Notes: a model not told the origin generated them from the sequence alone. Shown: positions 8,286 to 18,173, numbered from the stretch's first letter. The stretch: DNA of 64,000 nucleotides from Streptomyces pinistramenti (GCF_020564935.1 NZ_JAJCXB010000025.1:1-64000); one strand, 5' to 3'. A program made the numbers and translations.

Positions 8286-9176
8286 GTGAGCGGCATGGAC
8301 CTACGCGAGCTGGAGTGCTTCCTCGTACTCAGCGAGGAACTGCACTTCGGCCGCACCGGCGAACGGCTCCGCCTCTCGCAGAGCCGCGTCAGCCAGCTGC
8401 TGCGCGCCCTGGAGTCCCGCATCGGCGCCCGCCTCGTGGACCGCACCAGCCGACGGGTCCGTCTCACCCCTCTGGGAGAGAACTTCCGCACCACCCTGCG
8501 CCCCGCCTACGCGACCCTGCACGCCGCTTTCGACGCCACCCGCAGCGCCGCCCGGGGCATCGAGGGCACCCTCACCATCGGCTTCCAGGGCACCGCCGAC
8601 CACCGCATGATGCGCGCCATCGACACCTTCCACACCCGGCACCCCGGGTGCGTCACCTCCCTCACGGAAATCCCGCTGTGCGACCCCTTCGGCGCGCTGC
8701 GCGCGGGCACCGTCGACGTCGCCGTGGTCCTGCTGCCGGCCGCCGAGCCCGACCTCGTCACCGGCCCGGTCTTCGCCGCCCAGCCGCAGACCCTCGCCCT
8801 CTCCGTACGGCACCCGCTCGCCGCCCGCGACGCCCTCGCCGCGGAGGACCTCGCGGCCGTACCGCTGATCTCCGTCGACGGCCCGGCCCCCGCCTACTGG
8901 CGCCGGGCGCACGCCCCCACGGCCACCCCCGGAGGCCGCCCGATCCCTCCGGGCCCCGCCGTCGGCACCCTCCAGGAGGGCCTCACCCTCGCCGCCGCAG
9001 GCCGCGGCGCGATGCTGCTGTGCCGCCCCACCGCCGACTACCACGCCCGCCGGGACCTCGCCTTCCTCCCCGTGTCCGGCCTGCCCGGCTCCGTCCTCGG
9101 GCTGCTCCACCACGGCGCACAGGAGACCGCCCGGATCCGCGCCTTCGGCACCGCGGTGGCGGACGTGGTGGCGTAG
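8286..9176 (+). CDS. LysR family transcriptional regulator
   Basis: Protein of 296 residues with the classical layout: N-terminal winged HTH (E-L-E-C-F-L-V-L-S-E-E-L-H-F-G at about residues 8-22, then L-S-Q-S-R-V-S-Q-L-L-R-A-L-E) and a C-terminal substrate-binding fold from about residue 95. The GTG at 8286 follows AAGGGA at good spacing; an ATG three codons on is also possible. It is divergent from the MFS exporter, and the shared palindrome suggests that it controls both. The ligand is unknown. Confidence 0.9.
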   Translation: MSGMDLRELECFLVLSEELHFGRTGERLRLSQSRVSQLLRALESRIGARLVDRTSRRVRLTPLGENFRTTLRPAYATLHAAFDATRSAARGIEGTLTIGFQGTADHRMMRAIDTFHTRHPGCVTSLTEIPLCDPFGALRAGTVDVAVVLLPAAEPDLVTGPVFAAQPQTLALSVRHPLAARDALAAEDLAAVPLISVDGPAPAYWRRAHAPTATPGGRPIPPGPAVGTLQEGLTLAAAGRGAMLLCRPTADYHARRDLAFLPVSGLPGSVLGLLHHGAQETARIRAFGTAVADVVA

Positions 9177-9338
9177 CCCACAACTCCCCGTCCCAGCGCC
9201 GCCGTCGGGCTTCCGGACGACGGTGCACATGCCCAACGCCCTTATGGGAAAGGGGAATTGCGTCCGCAGCGTCCTGCCGGCCAGGCGGCTTCCGGACAGG
9301 AACGGCCCGCGGGCCCGGCCGTTTCCGGACACAACGAA

Positions 9339-9378
9339 AGACCCCCGGTCTCCGGATTTCTCCGGAGACCGGGGGTCT
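9339..9378 (-). terminator. terminator of tRNA-Leu
   Basis: Perfect 17-bp hairpin (AGACCCCCGGTCTCCGG with its complement, 6-base loop) just downstream of the minus-strand tRNA gene and followed by TTTCGTT on that strand. A classic intrinsic terminator. Confidence 0.9.
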
Positions 9379-9384
9379 CATCTG

Positions 9385-9468
9385 TGCGCGAGGGGGGAGT
9401 TGAACCCCCACGCCCTTTCGGGCACTGGAACCTGAATCCAGCGCGTCTGCCTATTCCGCCACCCGCGC
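9385..9468 (-). tRNA. tRNA-Leu (anticodon CAG)
   Basis: 84 bases folding as a class II tRNA: acceptor GCGCGGG pairs with CTCGCGC (one G-U), the anticodon stem CTGGA/TCCAG encloses TTCAGGT giving anticodon CAG, and there is a variable arm and a T arm with GGTTCAACTCC. The discriminator base is A and CCA is not encoded. It reads CUG, the main leucine codon in GC-rich genomes. Confidence 0.93.
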
Positions 9469-9971
9469 ATGGGTGCTGCCGAATGATTCTCTCACGCGAT
9501 CCGGGCTCTTCGGTCCGGTTCTTGTGTGAGCGCCTTCCGACATGCAGAACATTAGCACGGCGTGGCGGGTGGTTTCACCTGCCCTTTCTGTGCCCCCGCA
9601 ACGCGGTCCGCCGGGTGCTTCCGCACCGGCCGGCCGTCGCGGAAGCACTCACCCCCGGAGCGAGCGCCGGCGCACCCGCCGCCCCAGGTGACCCGGCGTC
9701 CGACGGGCCGGCCGGGACGCCATCGGGCAGCGTCCCGGCCCCCCGCCCGGCAAGAGAGGTCGGCGGTTGCGGGACACTGTCTTCGGGGCCCATCTACCAT
9801 CGCAGTGCACAAGCAACCGGCCGAGGAGCGAGGAAGCAGCGGGCAACCCTGTGAGGGCGACACTCGTCACTCCGGGCGGGAAAGGGGAACCAGCCGATTT
9901 CCCGACGCGTGGATACGATCAGTAAGCAGTATCAGGACGACCCTGACGAAGCCTGAGGAAGGAGGTGTCCC
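9469..9971. other. intergenic region upstream of fhaA
   Basis: About 500 bases between divergent tRNA-Leu and fhaA. The frames here are not protein-like. A TACGAT hexamer at 9914-9919, within GGATACGAT, could be the -10 of the fhaA operon but has no good -35 partner. The fhaA ribosome site AAGGAGGTG is at the right end. No repeat or RNA is recognised. Confidence 0.4.
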
Positions 9972-10802
9972 GTGGGAGTACTGAAACGCTTTGAGCAGCG
10001 TCTTGAGGGGCTCGTCAACGGCACCTTCGCCAAGGTGTTCAAGTCCGAGGTGCAGCCCGTTGAGATCGCCGGTGCGCTGCAGCGCGAGTGCGACAACAAC
10101 GCCACCATCTGGAACCGCGACCGCACGGTCGTCCCCAACGACTTCATCGTCGAACTGAGCACCCCCGACTACGAGCGGCTCAGCCCCTACAGCGGGCAGC
10201 TCGGTGACGAGCTGTCGGGCATGGTCCGCGACTACGCCAAGCAGCAGCGGTACACCTTCATGGGTTCGATCAAGGTGCACCTCGAAAAGGCCGACGATCT
10301 CGACACCGGCCTGTACCGCGTCCGCAGCCGCACCCTTGCCTCCAGCACATCCCAGGAACAGCCGGGCCAGGCAGCGGCCCCACGCGCCTCTTCGGCGCCG
10401 CGGGGCGGCTACACCGGCGGAGGTCACGTGGGCCCGCCCCCCATGCCCTCGTCCCCGCCTCCCGGCGCGCAGCCCGTACCCCGTACGGCGCCGCCAGGTG
10501 CAGGACCGCAGCCGCACGCACAGACCAGGCGCTGGATCGAGATCAACGGCACCCGCCATCAGATCTCGCGCGGCACTCTCGTGCTGGGCCGCAGCACCGA
10601 CGCCGACGTACGGATCGACGACCCCGGGGTTTCCCGGCGGCACTGTGAGATCCGGGTCGGAACGCCCCCCATGATCCAGGATCTGGGCTCCACGAACGGG
10701 ATCGTGGTGGACGGGCAGCACACCACCCGCGCTAATCTCCGCGACGGCTCGCGGATCGTCGTGGGCAGTACCACCATCGTTTACCGGCAAGCCGAAGGGT
10801 GA
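9972..10802 (+). CDS. fhaA: FHA domain protein FhaA
   Basis: Protein of 276 residues. The N-terminal 115 or so form the FhaA domain (DUF3662), then a Pro/Gly-rich linker, then an FHA domain at about 186-272 with G-R-S-x(9)-S-R-R-H and G-S-T-N-G. FHA domains bind phosphothreonine; in mycobacteria FhaA binds the phosphorylated pseudokinase part of MviN/MurJ and restrains peptidoglycan synthesis. A candidate partner is the pseudokinase at 55948-57642. The start is GTG at 9972 after AAGGAGGTG. First gene of the fhaA-fhaB-PP2C-rodA-pbpA-pknB operon, an order shared with mycobacteria. Confidence 0.93.
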   Translation: MGVLKRFEQRLEGLVNGTFAKVFKSEVQPVEIAGALQRECDNNATIWNRDRTVVPNDFIVELSTPDYERLSPYSGQLGDELSGMVRDYAKQQRYTFMGSIKVHLEKADDLDTGLYRVRSRTLASSTSQEQPGQAAAPRASSAPRGGYTGGGHVGPPPMPSSPPPGAQPVPRTAPPGAGPQPHAQTRRWIEINGTRHQISRGTLVLGRSTDADVRIDDPGVSRRHCEIRVGTPPMIQDLGSTNGIVVDGQHTTRANLRDGSRIVVGSTTIVYRQAEG

Positions 10803-10812
10803 AGCGGGGGCA

Positions 10813-11337
10813 ATGTCAGAGCTGACCCTCACGGTCATGCGGTTGGGTTTCCTCGCCGTACTGTGGCTGTTCGTCATCGTGGCCGTTCAGGTCATCCGCA
10901 GCGATCTGTTCGGCACGCGCGTCACACAGCGCGGCGCCGCCCGGCGGGGCGGCCAGGAGGCGCGTACGCAGCGCCAGCCCGCCACACCACCGCAGCAGCG
11001 CCGCCAAGAAGGCGGCCGCGGCAACAACCGCCAGCGCCGCGGTGCACCCACCAAGCTGGTGGTCTCCGAAGGCACCTTGCAGGGCACCACCGTCGCGCTG
11101 CAGGGCCAGACCATTTCGCTGGGCCGCGCGCACGATTCCACGATCGTCCTGGACGACGACTACGCGTCCAGCAGGCATGCCAGGATCTATCCGGACCGTG
11201 ACGGCCAGTGGATCGTCGAGGACCTCGGTTCCACCAACGGCACGTATCTGGACCGGAGCCGGCTCACGACGCCGACCCCGATTCCGCTGGGAGCCCCGAT
11301 CCGCATCGGCAAGACCGTCATCGAGCTGCGGAAGTAG
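10813..11337 (+). CDS. fhaB: membrane-anchored FHA domain protein FhaB
   Basis: Protein of 174 residues with an N-terminal membrane segment at about 8-30, a basic Gln/Arg-rich linker and a C-terminal FHA domain at about 90-168 (G-R-A-x(11)-S-S-R-H, G-S-T-N-G). The homologue FhaB/FipA links PknB-type phosphorylation to division proteins. It starts 10 bases after fhaA, so the two are co-transcribed. Confidence 0.92.
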   Translation: MSELTLTVMRLGFLAVLWLFVIVAVQVIRSDLFGTRVTQRGAARRGGQEARTQRQPATPPQQRRQEGGRGNNRQRRGAPTKLVVSEGTLQGTTVALQGQTISLGRAHDSTIVLDDDYASSRHARIYPDRDGQWIVEDLGSTNGTYLDRSRLTTPTPIPLGAPIRIGKTVIELRK

Positions 11338-11469
11338 TACGACAATGAGCGAGCGGAGCGAGCGAGCCGCGGCGGTCCACTCGACGGACCCGAGCGTGCT
11401 CCCGACCGGAGGGTGGGCAGTGTGGCTCGACGAGACCGGCTGTACCCCGAGCCGACGGGTGAGGTGCGC

Positions 11470-13035
11470 ATGAGTCTGTCACTGCGCTTCGCCGCCGGAT
11501 CGCACAAGGGCATGATCCGCGAGGGCAACGAGGACTCGGGCTATGCGGGCCCGCGCCTGCTGGCCATCGCCGACGGCATGGGCGGCCAGGCGGCCGGCGA
11601 GGTCGCCTCGTCCGAGGTGATCTCCACCCTGGTCCAGCTCGACGACGACGTCCCGGGCTCGGACATCCTCACCTCGCTGGGGACGGCCGTACAGCGCGCC
11701 AACGACCAGCTGCGGGTGATGGTCGAGGAGGACCCCCAGCTGGAGGGCATGGGCACGACCCTGACCGCCCTGCTGTGGACCGGTCAGCGCCTCGGCCTGG
11801 TGCACGTCGGCGACTCGCGCGCCTACCTCCTGCGGGACGGCGTCCTCACCCAGATCACCCAGGACCACACCTGGGTGCAGCGGCTCGTCGACGAGGGCCG
11901 GATCACCGAGGAAGAGGCCACGACCCACCCGCAGCGCTCGCTGCTGATGCGGGCGCTGGGCAGCGGCGATCACGTCGAGCCCGACCTGTCCATCAGGGAG
12001 GTCAGGGCCGGCGACCGGTACCTGATCTGTTCGGACGGGCTGTCCGGCGTGGTCAGCCACCAGACGCTGGAGGAGACCCTCGCCGGCTACCACGGCCCGC
12101 ACGAGACCATCCAGGAGCTGATCCAGCTCGCGCTGCGCGGCGGCGGCCCCGACAACATCACCTGCATCGTCGCCGACGTCCTGGACGTCGACGGCAACGA
12201 AGCCCTGGCCGGGCAGCTCAACGACACCCCGGTCATCGTGGGCGCGGTCGCCGAGAACCAGAACCAGCTCAGCGACCCGAGCACGCTGCAGACGCCGGCC
12301 GCCCGCGCCGCCGAGCTCGGCCGCAACAGGGACGTCCCGCAACAGGCCGCCCCCGGTGGCGCGTTCGGGCCGCCAGGAAGCGGCGACGGTGACCTCGCCG
12401 GACCGCCCCAGGGTTCGTTCGGCGCGTTCACCGATGAGGACTTCCTCAAGCCCGAGCGGCGCGGGAAGTGGCTCAAGCGGTCGCTGGTCGCCGTCCTCGC
12501 GCTGGCCGTCGTCGGCGGTGGTCTCTACGGGGGCTACCGCTGGACGCAGACCCAGTACTTCGTCGGCGCCAAGGACGATCACGTCGCGCTCTACCGGGGC
12601 CTCAGCCAGGACCTGGCGTGGATCTCGCTGAACAAGGTCGACAAGGATCATCCCGAGATCGAACTCAAGTACCTGCCGGTGTACCAGCAGACCCAGGTCA
12701 AGGAGACGATCCCGGCCGACAGCCGCGACGAGGCGGCCGAGAAGGTCACCGAGCTGGGCAAGCAGGCCCACGCCTGCCTCGACAAGGCACAGCGGGAAGC
12801 CGCCGAGCGCGCCGCCGCGAAGACCAAGGGCCAGAGCCAGGCCGGCGGTACGTCGGGCAAGCACGGCGGCAAGTCCGGCGACAAGCCCGCCACCCCCGAC
12901 AGCAAGACCGGGAAGACCGGCACCGGCGGCACCGTCGGCACGCTCGCGGCGACATCGACTCCCACTCCCACCACCAGCCAGGCCCCCTCCGAGGAGCAGC
13001 AGAAGCTGGAAAAGAATTGCAGCACCCAGCAGTGA
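11470..13035 (+). CDS. pstP: PP2C family Ser/Thr phosphatase (PstP-like)
   Basis: Protein of 521 residues. The PP2C domain (about 1-240) shows all metal-binding motifs: G-N-E-D, A-D-G-M-G-G, V-G-D-S-R, S-D-G-L and G-P-D-N-I-T. A linker, a membrane segment at about 337-357 and an extracytoplasmic Lys/Thr/Ser-rich tail follow, the PstP layout. It should reverse phosphorylation by PknB. ATG at 11470 begins the domain directly; GTGs at 11413 and 11422 would add up to 19 residues and are possible. The short region after fhaB is repetitive (GAGCGAGCGGAGCGAGCGAG). Confidence 0.92.
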   Translation: MSLSLRFAAGSHKGMIREGNEDSGYAGPRLLAIADGMGGQAAGEVASSEVISTLVQLDDDVPGSDILTSLGTAVQRANDQLRVMVEEDPQLEGMGTTLTALLWTGQRLGLVHVGDSRAYLLRDGVLTQITQDHTWVQRLVDEGRITEEEATTHPQRSLLMRALGSGDHVEPDLSIREVRAGDRYLICSDGLSGVVSHQTLEETLAGYHGPHETIQELIQLALRGGGPDNITCIVADVLDVDGNEALAGQLNDTPVIVGAVAENQNQLSDPSTLQTPAARAAELGRNRDVPQQAAPGGAFGPPGSGDGDLAGPPQGSFGAFTDEDFLKPERRGKWLKRSLVAVLALAVVGGGLYGGYRWTQTQYFVGAKDDHVALYRGLSQDLAWISLNKVDKDHPEIELKYLPVYQQTQVKETIPADSRDEAAEKVTELGKQAHACLDKAQREAAERAAAKTKGQSQAGGTSGKHGGKSGDKPATPDSKTGKTGTGGTVGTLAATSTPTPTTSQAPSEEQQKLEKNCSTQQ

Positions 13036-13057
13036 GGGCGTAGGGGGCCGTACTTTT

Positions 13058-14443
13058 ATGAGCAGCAGTACCACCAACACCACCACCATCGGCACCATCG
13101 GAGCGCCCAGCCGCCGTAACACCGAGCTGGCCATGCTCGTCTTCGCGGTGCTGATCCCGGTGTTCGCGTACATCAACGTCGGCCTGGCCAAGGACCACAC
13201 CGTCCCGGCCGGTGTCCTGGGCTACGGCCTCGGCCTCGGTCTGCTGGCCGGGGTCACCCACCTCGTCGTCCGCAAGTGGGCGCCGTACGCCGACCCGCTG
13301 ATGCTGCCGATCGCCACACTCCTGAACGGCCTGGGCCTGATCTTCATCTGGCGGCTCGACCAGGAGCCCACACTCGGCAAGGCCATGGCGCCGAACCAGC
13401 TGATGTGGTCGACCCTGGGTGTCGCGCTCTTCCTCGGCATCCTGATCTTCCTCAAGGACCACCGCGTCCTGCAGCGCTACACCTACATCTCCATGGTCGT
13501 CGCGCTGGTCCTGCTGATCGCCCCGATGTTCTTCCCCGGCGTGAACGGCGCCAAGATCTGGATCACCATCCCGGGCCTCGGCTCGCTCCAGCCCGGAGAG
13601 TTCGCGAAGATCATCATCGCGATCTTCTTCGCCGGCTACCTGATGGTGAAGCGGGACGCGCTGGCGCTGGCCAGCCGCCGGTTCATGGGCCTCTACCTCC
13701 CCCGCGGACGTGACCTCGGACCGATCCTCGTCATCTGGGCGCTGAGCCTGATGATCCTGGTCTTCGAGACCGACCTGGGCACCTCGCTGCTCTTCTTCGG
13801 CCTCTTCGTCGTCATGCTGTACGTCGCCACCGAGCGCACCAGCTGGATCGTCTTCGGCCTGCTGCTCAGCGCGGGCGGCGCGGTCGCCGTGGCGACCTTC
13901 GAGTCGCACGTCCAGGAGCGTGTGCACAACTGGCTCAACCCGCTGGCAACGCTCAACGGCGGCGTCACCGAGACCGCACAGGCCATGTACGCCTTCGGCT
14001 CCGGCGGCATCCTCGGCTCCGGCCTCGGCCAGGGCTACTCCCGGCTGATCCTCGGCATCGCGCCGAAGAGCGACTACATCCTCGCCACCGTCGGCGAGGA
14101 GATCGGCCTGGCCGGTCTGATGGCCGTTCTGCTGCTGTACGGCCTGCTGATCGAGCGCGGTATCCGTACGGCGCTGGCGGCCCGCGACCCGTTCGGCAAG
14201 CTGCTCGCCGTCGGCCTGTCGGGGGCCTTCGCCCTCCAGGTCTTCGTCGTCGCCGGCGGCGTCACGGGCCTGATCCCGCTGACGGGCATGACGATGCCGT
14301 TCCTCGCCCAGGGTGGCTCCTCCGTGATCGCCAACTGGGCGCTGGTCGCGATCCTGCTCCGCATCAGCGACACCGCGCGGCGGCCCGCCCCGGCCCCCGC
14401 CCCGTCCACCGACGCCGAGATGACCCAGGTGGTCCGTCCGTGA
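13058..14443 (+). CDS. rodA: FtsW/RodA/SpoVE family peptidoglycan polymerase
   Basis: Protein of 461 residues with about 10-12 membrane segments. SEDS family: these polymerise lipid II into glycan strands together with a class B PBP. Conserved pieces include the Q-P-G-E-F-A-K segment at about 176-182 and the C-terminal G-L-I-P-L-T-G-M-T-M-P-F-L-A-Q-G-G-S-S. The cognate PBP is the next gene, whose GTG overlaps this stop (GTGA). By position it is the RodA-like member of the operon rather than the division-cluster FtsW. Confidence 0.93.
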   Translation: MSSSTTNTTTIGTIGAPSRRNTELAMLVFAVLIPVFAYINVGLAKDHTVPAGVLGYGLGLGLLAGVTHLVVRKWAPYADPLMLPIATLLNGLGLIFIWRLDQEPTLGKAMAPNQLMWSTLGVALFLGILIFLKDHRVLQRYTYISMVVALVLLIAPMFFPGVNGAKIWITIPGLGSLQPGEFAKIIIAIFFAGYLMVKRDALALASRRFMGLYLPRGRDLGPILVIWALSLMILVFETDLGTSLLFFGLFVVMLYVATERTSWIVFGLLLSAGGAVAVATFESHVQERVHNWLNPLATLNGGVTETAQAMYAFGSGGILGSGLGQGYSRLILGIAPKSDYILATVGEEIGLAGLMAVLLLYGLLIERGIRTALAARDPFGKLLAVGLSGAFALQVFVVAGGVTGLIPLTGMTMPFLAQGGSSVIANWALVAILLRISDTARRPAPAPAPSTDAEMTQVVRP

Positions 14444-15909
14444 ACAAGCCCCTGCGCCGGGTCGCGATCTTCTGCGGCCTGCTCGTGCTCGCCCTGCTCG
14501 TCCGCATCAACTGGGTGCAGTTCGTGCAGGCCGACGAGCTGAAGAACGACCCCAACAACCGCCGGGTCGCCATCGAGCGCTACGGCACCCCGCGCGGCGA
14601 CATCATCGTCGACGGCAAGCCGGTCACCGGCTCGACGGTCACCGGCAGCGGCGACTTCAAGTACAAGCGGACGTACACGAACGGCAAGATGTGGGCGCCG
14701 GTCACCGGCTACGCCTCGCAGGCGTTCGACGCCAACCAGCTGGAGAAGCTCAACGACTCCATCCTGACCGGCACCGACGACAAGCTCTTCTTCAGCCGCA
14801 CGGTCGACATGCTCACCGGCGGCAAGCAGGAGGGCGGCAACGTCGTCACCACCCTCAGCACCAAGGCCCAGAAGGCCGCCTTCGAGGGGCTCGGCGACAA
14901 GAAGGGCGCGGTCGCCGCGATCAACCCGGAGACCGGCGCGATCCTGGCGCTGGCCAGCGCCCCGTCGTACGACCCCTCCACCTTCGCGGGGATGAGCGAC
15001 AAGGACTCCAAGGCGTACAACGCGCTGCTGAAGCAGAACAACCCGGACGATCCGACGCTCAACCGGGCGCTGCGCCAGACCTACCCGCCCGGCTCCACCT
15101 TCAAGGTCGTCACCGCGTCGGCGGCGCTGGAGAACGGCCTCTACACCGACATCGACGCCAAGACGCGCTCGCCGCTGCCCTGGACGCTGCCCGACACCGC
15201 CGGCCAACCGCTGAACAACGAGGGCGACCTCCCCTGCGAGAACGCCAGCCTCCGCGAGGCGCTGCGGGTGTCGTGCAACAGCGTCTTCGGCAAGATCAGT
15301 GCCGACCTCGGCAACAAGACGATGAAGGCCGAGGCGGAGAAGTTCGGCTTCAACAATGCGAAGGTCGACACCCCGGTCCGGGCGTCCGAGAGCGTCTACC
15401 CGGAGGACAACCGGCCGCAGAACGCCATGGCGGGCATCGGCCAGGCATCCAACCGCGCCACTCCGCTCCAGATGGCCATGGTGACCGCCGCGATCGCCAA
15501 CGGCGGCAAGCTCATGCAGCCGTACATGGTCGACAAGCTGGTCGCGCCGAATCTGAACGTCGTGCAGCAGCACACTCCCAAGGAGATGAGCAAGCCGCTG
15601 TCGCCGGAGAACGCGCAGAAGATCCAGGACATGATGGAGACCGTGGTCGAGAAGGGCACGGGAACCACCGCCCAGATCGACGGCGTGAAGGTCGGCGGCA
15701 AGACGGGTACCGCCCAGCACGGTGCGAACAACAAGGACAACCCGTACGCCTGGTTCATCTCCTACGCCAAGACCGGCAAGGGCACCCCGGTCGCCGTCGC
15801 CGTCGTCATTGAGGGCTCCGACACACTTCGCGGCGACATCGCGGGCGGCAAGCTCTCCGCCCCGATCGCGAAGAGCGTGATGGAAGCGGTGCTCAGCGAC
15901 AAGAAGTGA
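14440..15909 (+). CDS. pbpA: penicillin-binding protein PbpA (transpeptidase)
   Basis: Class B PBP of 489 residues with a short cytoplasmic N-terminus and one membrane anchor at about 8-24. The transpeptidase motifs are intact: S-T-F-K at about 219-222 (nucleophile Ser), S-C-N at about 278 and K-T-G-T at about 421. It cross-links peptidoglycan with its SEDS partner RodA, to which it is translationally coupled by a 4-base overlap. The PASTA kinase PknB follows after 146 bases. Confidence 0.93.
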   Translation: MNKPLRRVAIFCGLLVLALLVRINWVQFVQADELKNDPNNRRVAIERYGTPRGDIIVDGKPVTGSTVTGSGDFKYKRTYTNGKMWAPVTGYASQAFDANQLEKLNDSILTGTDDKLFFSRTVDMLTGGKQEGGNVVTTLSTKAQKAAFEGLGDKKGAVAAINPETGAILALASAPSYDPSTFAGMSDKDSKAYNALLKQNNPDDPTLNRALRQTYPPGSTFKVVTASAALENGLYTDIDAKTRSPLPWTLPDTAGQPLNNEGDLPCENASLREALRVSCNSVFGKISADLGNKTMKAEAEKFGFNNAKVDTPVRASESVYPEDNRPQNAMAGIGQASNRATPLQMAMVTAAIANGGKLMQPYMVDKLVAPNLNVVQQHTPKEMSKPLSPENAQKIQDMMETVVEKGTGTTAQIDGVKVGGKTGTAQHGANNKDNPYAWFISYAKTGKGTPVAVAVVIEGSDTLRGDIAGGKLSAPIAKSVMEAVLSDKK

Positions 15910-16055
15910 CCCTGGGCATGGCCATACCGGTCGGATATCAGGTTGCGGCTACGGCCCGGACCGGAGCAGTGCGCCGGGTACGGTATGCCCGGACAGCACA
16001 CCGCCGGACCACACACGGGTGCGGTCGGGACTGACGGAGAGGGCTGGAGAAGCTT

Positions 16056-18035
16056 ATGGAAGAGCCGCGTCGCCTCGGCGGCCGGTACGAGCTGGGCTCG
16101 GTGCTCGGCCGCGGTGGCATGGCCGAGGTGTACCTCGCGCACGACAGCCGCCTGGGCCGCACCGTAGCGGTGAAGACGCTCCGGGTGGACCTCGCCCGCG
16201 ACCCGTCTTTCCAGGCCCGGTTCCGCCGTGAGGCCCAGTCGGCCGCCTCGCTGAACCATCCGTCCATCGTCGCGGTCTACGACACCGGCGAGGACTACGT
16301 CGACGGCGTCTCGATCCCGTACATCGTCATGGAGTACGTCGACGGTTCCACCCTGCGGGAGCTGTTGCACTCCGGGCGGAAGCTGCTGCCCGAGCGGTCG
16401 CTGGAGATGACCACCGGGGTGCTTCAGGCGCTGGAGTACTCGCACCGGGCCGGCATCGTGCACCGCGACATCAAGCCGGCCAACGTGATGCTGACCCGCA
16501 CCGGCCAGGTCAAGGTCATGGACTTCGGTATCGCCCGCGCGATGGGCGACGCCGGAATGACCATGACGCAGACCGCCGCGGTCATCGGCACCGCCCAGTA
16601 CCTCTCCCCGGAACAGGCCAAGGGCGAGCAGGTCGACGCCCGGTCCGACCTGTACTCCACCGGCTGCCTGCTCTACGAACTGCTCACCGTGCGGCCGCCG
16701 TTCATCGGCGACTCCCCCGTCGCCGTGGCCTACCAGCACGTGCGCGAAGAACCGCAGAAGCCCAGCAACTTCGATCCCGAGATCACGCCGGAGATGGACG
16801 CCATCGTCCTCAAGGCGCTGGTCAAGGACCCCGACTACCGCTATCAGTCGGCCGACGAGATGCGGGCCGACATCGAAGCGGCCCTGGACGGGCAGCCGGT
16901 GGCGGCCACCGCGGCGATGGGCGCCGGCGGCTTCGACCAGGACCAGCCCACCACCATGCTGCGCCCGCAGGACCCGGCGGGCCAGACCTCCATGCTGCCG
17001 CCGATGAACCCGGACGACGGCGGCTACGACGACCGGGCCGACCGGCGCCGCGGCGGGGCCTCCAGCGGCCAGAAGAAGAGCCACACCTCGACGGTCCTGC
17101 TCGCCGTCGCCGGCGTCCTCGTCCTGGTCGGGGCGATCTTCATCGGCAAGGCGATGTTCAGCGACAACAAGACCAGCGGTTCGGTGCCGGTGCCGCCTCT
17201 CATCGGCAAAACGCTGGACCAGGCCAAGGAGTCGGGCCGCAACGGCAGCTTCAAGGTCGTCAAGGGCGGCAGCGAGTCCTGCGACAACGCCGACAAGGGC
17301 CAGGTCACCAAGCAGGCCCCGGAGGCCGACAGCAACGTCGACAAGGACGGCACGGTCACCGTCACGATGTGCACCGGGCCGGTCGAGATCTCGGTCCCGA
17401 GCCTGACGAACCTCACCGAGGCCGACGCCCGGGCCGACCTCAAGGACAAGGGCTTCACCAACATCGAGACCCAGCCCGTCGTCTCCAACCGGGAACCCGG
17501 CACGGTGGTCTCGCAGGACCCGAAGCCGGGCACGAAGAAGCCCAAGGACACGACGATCACGCTGTCCATCGCCAAGGCGAACCCGAAGGTCAAGGTCCCC
17601 GACGTCGTCGGCAACGACTTCGCCGCGGCGGAGAAGCAGCTCAAGGACCTCGGCCTGCAGGTGACCAAGCAGGAGCAGGACGTGTCCGACCCGGCGCAGG
17701 TCGGCAAGGTCACCGCGATGAACCCGCCGGGCACCACCGAGGTCGAGAAGAACTCGATGGTCACGCTGACCGTCGGCAAGGCCGCCGCGCAGACGCCGGT
17801 GCCGAGCGTGCTCGGCCAGAAGGTGAAGGACGCCAAGAAGGCCCTGGAGCAGGCGGGGTTCACCAACGTCCAGTTCGCCGACGGCAGTTCCGATGACGAC
17901 AACGCCCACGTGGTCTCGCAGGACCCCGCAGGGCAGACCCCGTCCGACCCGAAGTCGACGACCGTGACGCTGACCACCATCGGTGGCGGCGGCAATGGCA
18001 ACGAAGACGGCGGCCTCTTCGGCTGGCACCACTGA
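16056..18035 (+). CDS. pknB: PASTA-domain Ser/Thr protein kinase PknB
   Basis: Protein of 659 residues. The kinase domain (about 5-270) is complete: glycine loop G-R-G-G-M-A-E-V, V-A-V-K, H-R-D-I-K-P-A-N, D-F-G and a Thr-rich activation loop (M-T-M-T-Q-T). A membrane segment at about 343-366 follows, then four extracellular PASTA repeats that bind peptidoglycan fragments or lipid II. Central sensor of wall synthesis in actinobacteria; likely targets in the window are FhaA, FhaB, the MurJ-associated pseudokinase and CrgA. ATG at 16056 follows GGAGA. Last gene of its operon, ended by a strong hairpin. Confidence 0.95.
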   Translation: MEEPRRLGGRYELGSVLGRGGMAEVYLAHDSRLGRTVAVKTLRVDLARDPSFQARFRREAQSAASLNHPSIVAVYDTGEDYVDGVSIPYIVMEYVDGSTLRELLHSGRKLLPERSLEMTTGVLQALEYSHRAGIVHRDIKPANVMLTRTGQVKVMDFGIARAMGDAGMTMTQTAAVIGTAQYLSPEQAKGEQVDARSDLYSTGCLLYELLTVRPPFIGDSPVAVAYQHVREEPQKPSNFDPEITPEMDAIVLKALVKDPDYRYQSADEMRADIEAALDGQPVAATAAMGAGGFDQDQPTTMLRPQDPAGQTSMLPPMNPDDGGYDDRADRRRGGASSGQKKSHTSTVLLAVAGVLVLVGAIFIGKAMFSDNKTSGSVPVPPLIGKTLDQAKESGRNGSFKVVKGGSESCDNADKGQVTKQAPEADSNVDKDGTVTVTMCTGPVEISVPSLTNLTEADARADLKDKGFTNIETQPVVSNREPGTVVSQDPKPGTKKPKDTTITLSIAKANPKVKVPDVVGNDFAAAEKQLKDLGLQVTKQEQDVSDPAQVGKVTAMNPPGTTEVEKNSMVTLTVGKAAAQTPVPSVLGQKVKDAKKALEQAGFTNVQFADGSSDDDNAHVVSQDPAGQTPSDPKSTTVTLTTIGGGGNGNEDGGLFGWHH

Positions 18036-18081
18036 CGGCCCGCTGTGGCCCCGGCTCCCAGGCCGCAGCGCGAACAAGTAC

Positions 18082-18127
18082 GACGTGAGCCCCGGCGGCC
18101 CTGGAAAGGGCCACCGGGGCTCACGTC
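18082..18127. terminator. bidirectional terminator between pknB and srtE2
   Basis: Inverted repeat with a 14-bp perfect outer stem (GACGTGAGCCCCGG and its complement), one C-A mismatch and a further 6 bp. It separates converging transcripts. Confidence 0.85.
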
Positions 18128-18173
18128 ATGGGTGCCGTCCGTGCCACGCCGGCCCGCCCGCGGCGGCGGTGCC

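Noticed and set aside
9385..9468. Integration site of a mobile element at tRNA-Leu
   Set aside because: No integrase, direct repeat of the tRNA 3' end or composition change beside it; the same holds for tRNA-Ala and tRNA-Ile.
15910..16055. Separate promoter and hairpin between pbpA and pknB
   Set aside because: The best inverted repeat (CATACCG/CGGTATG) has a long loop and short arms; not enough to call a terminator or operator.
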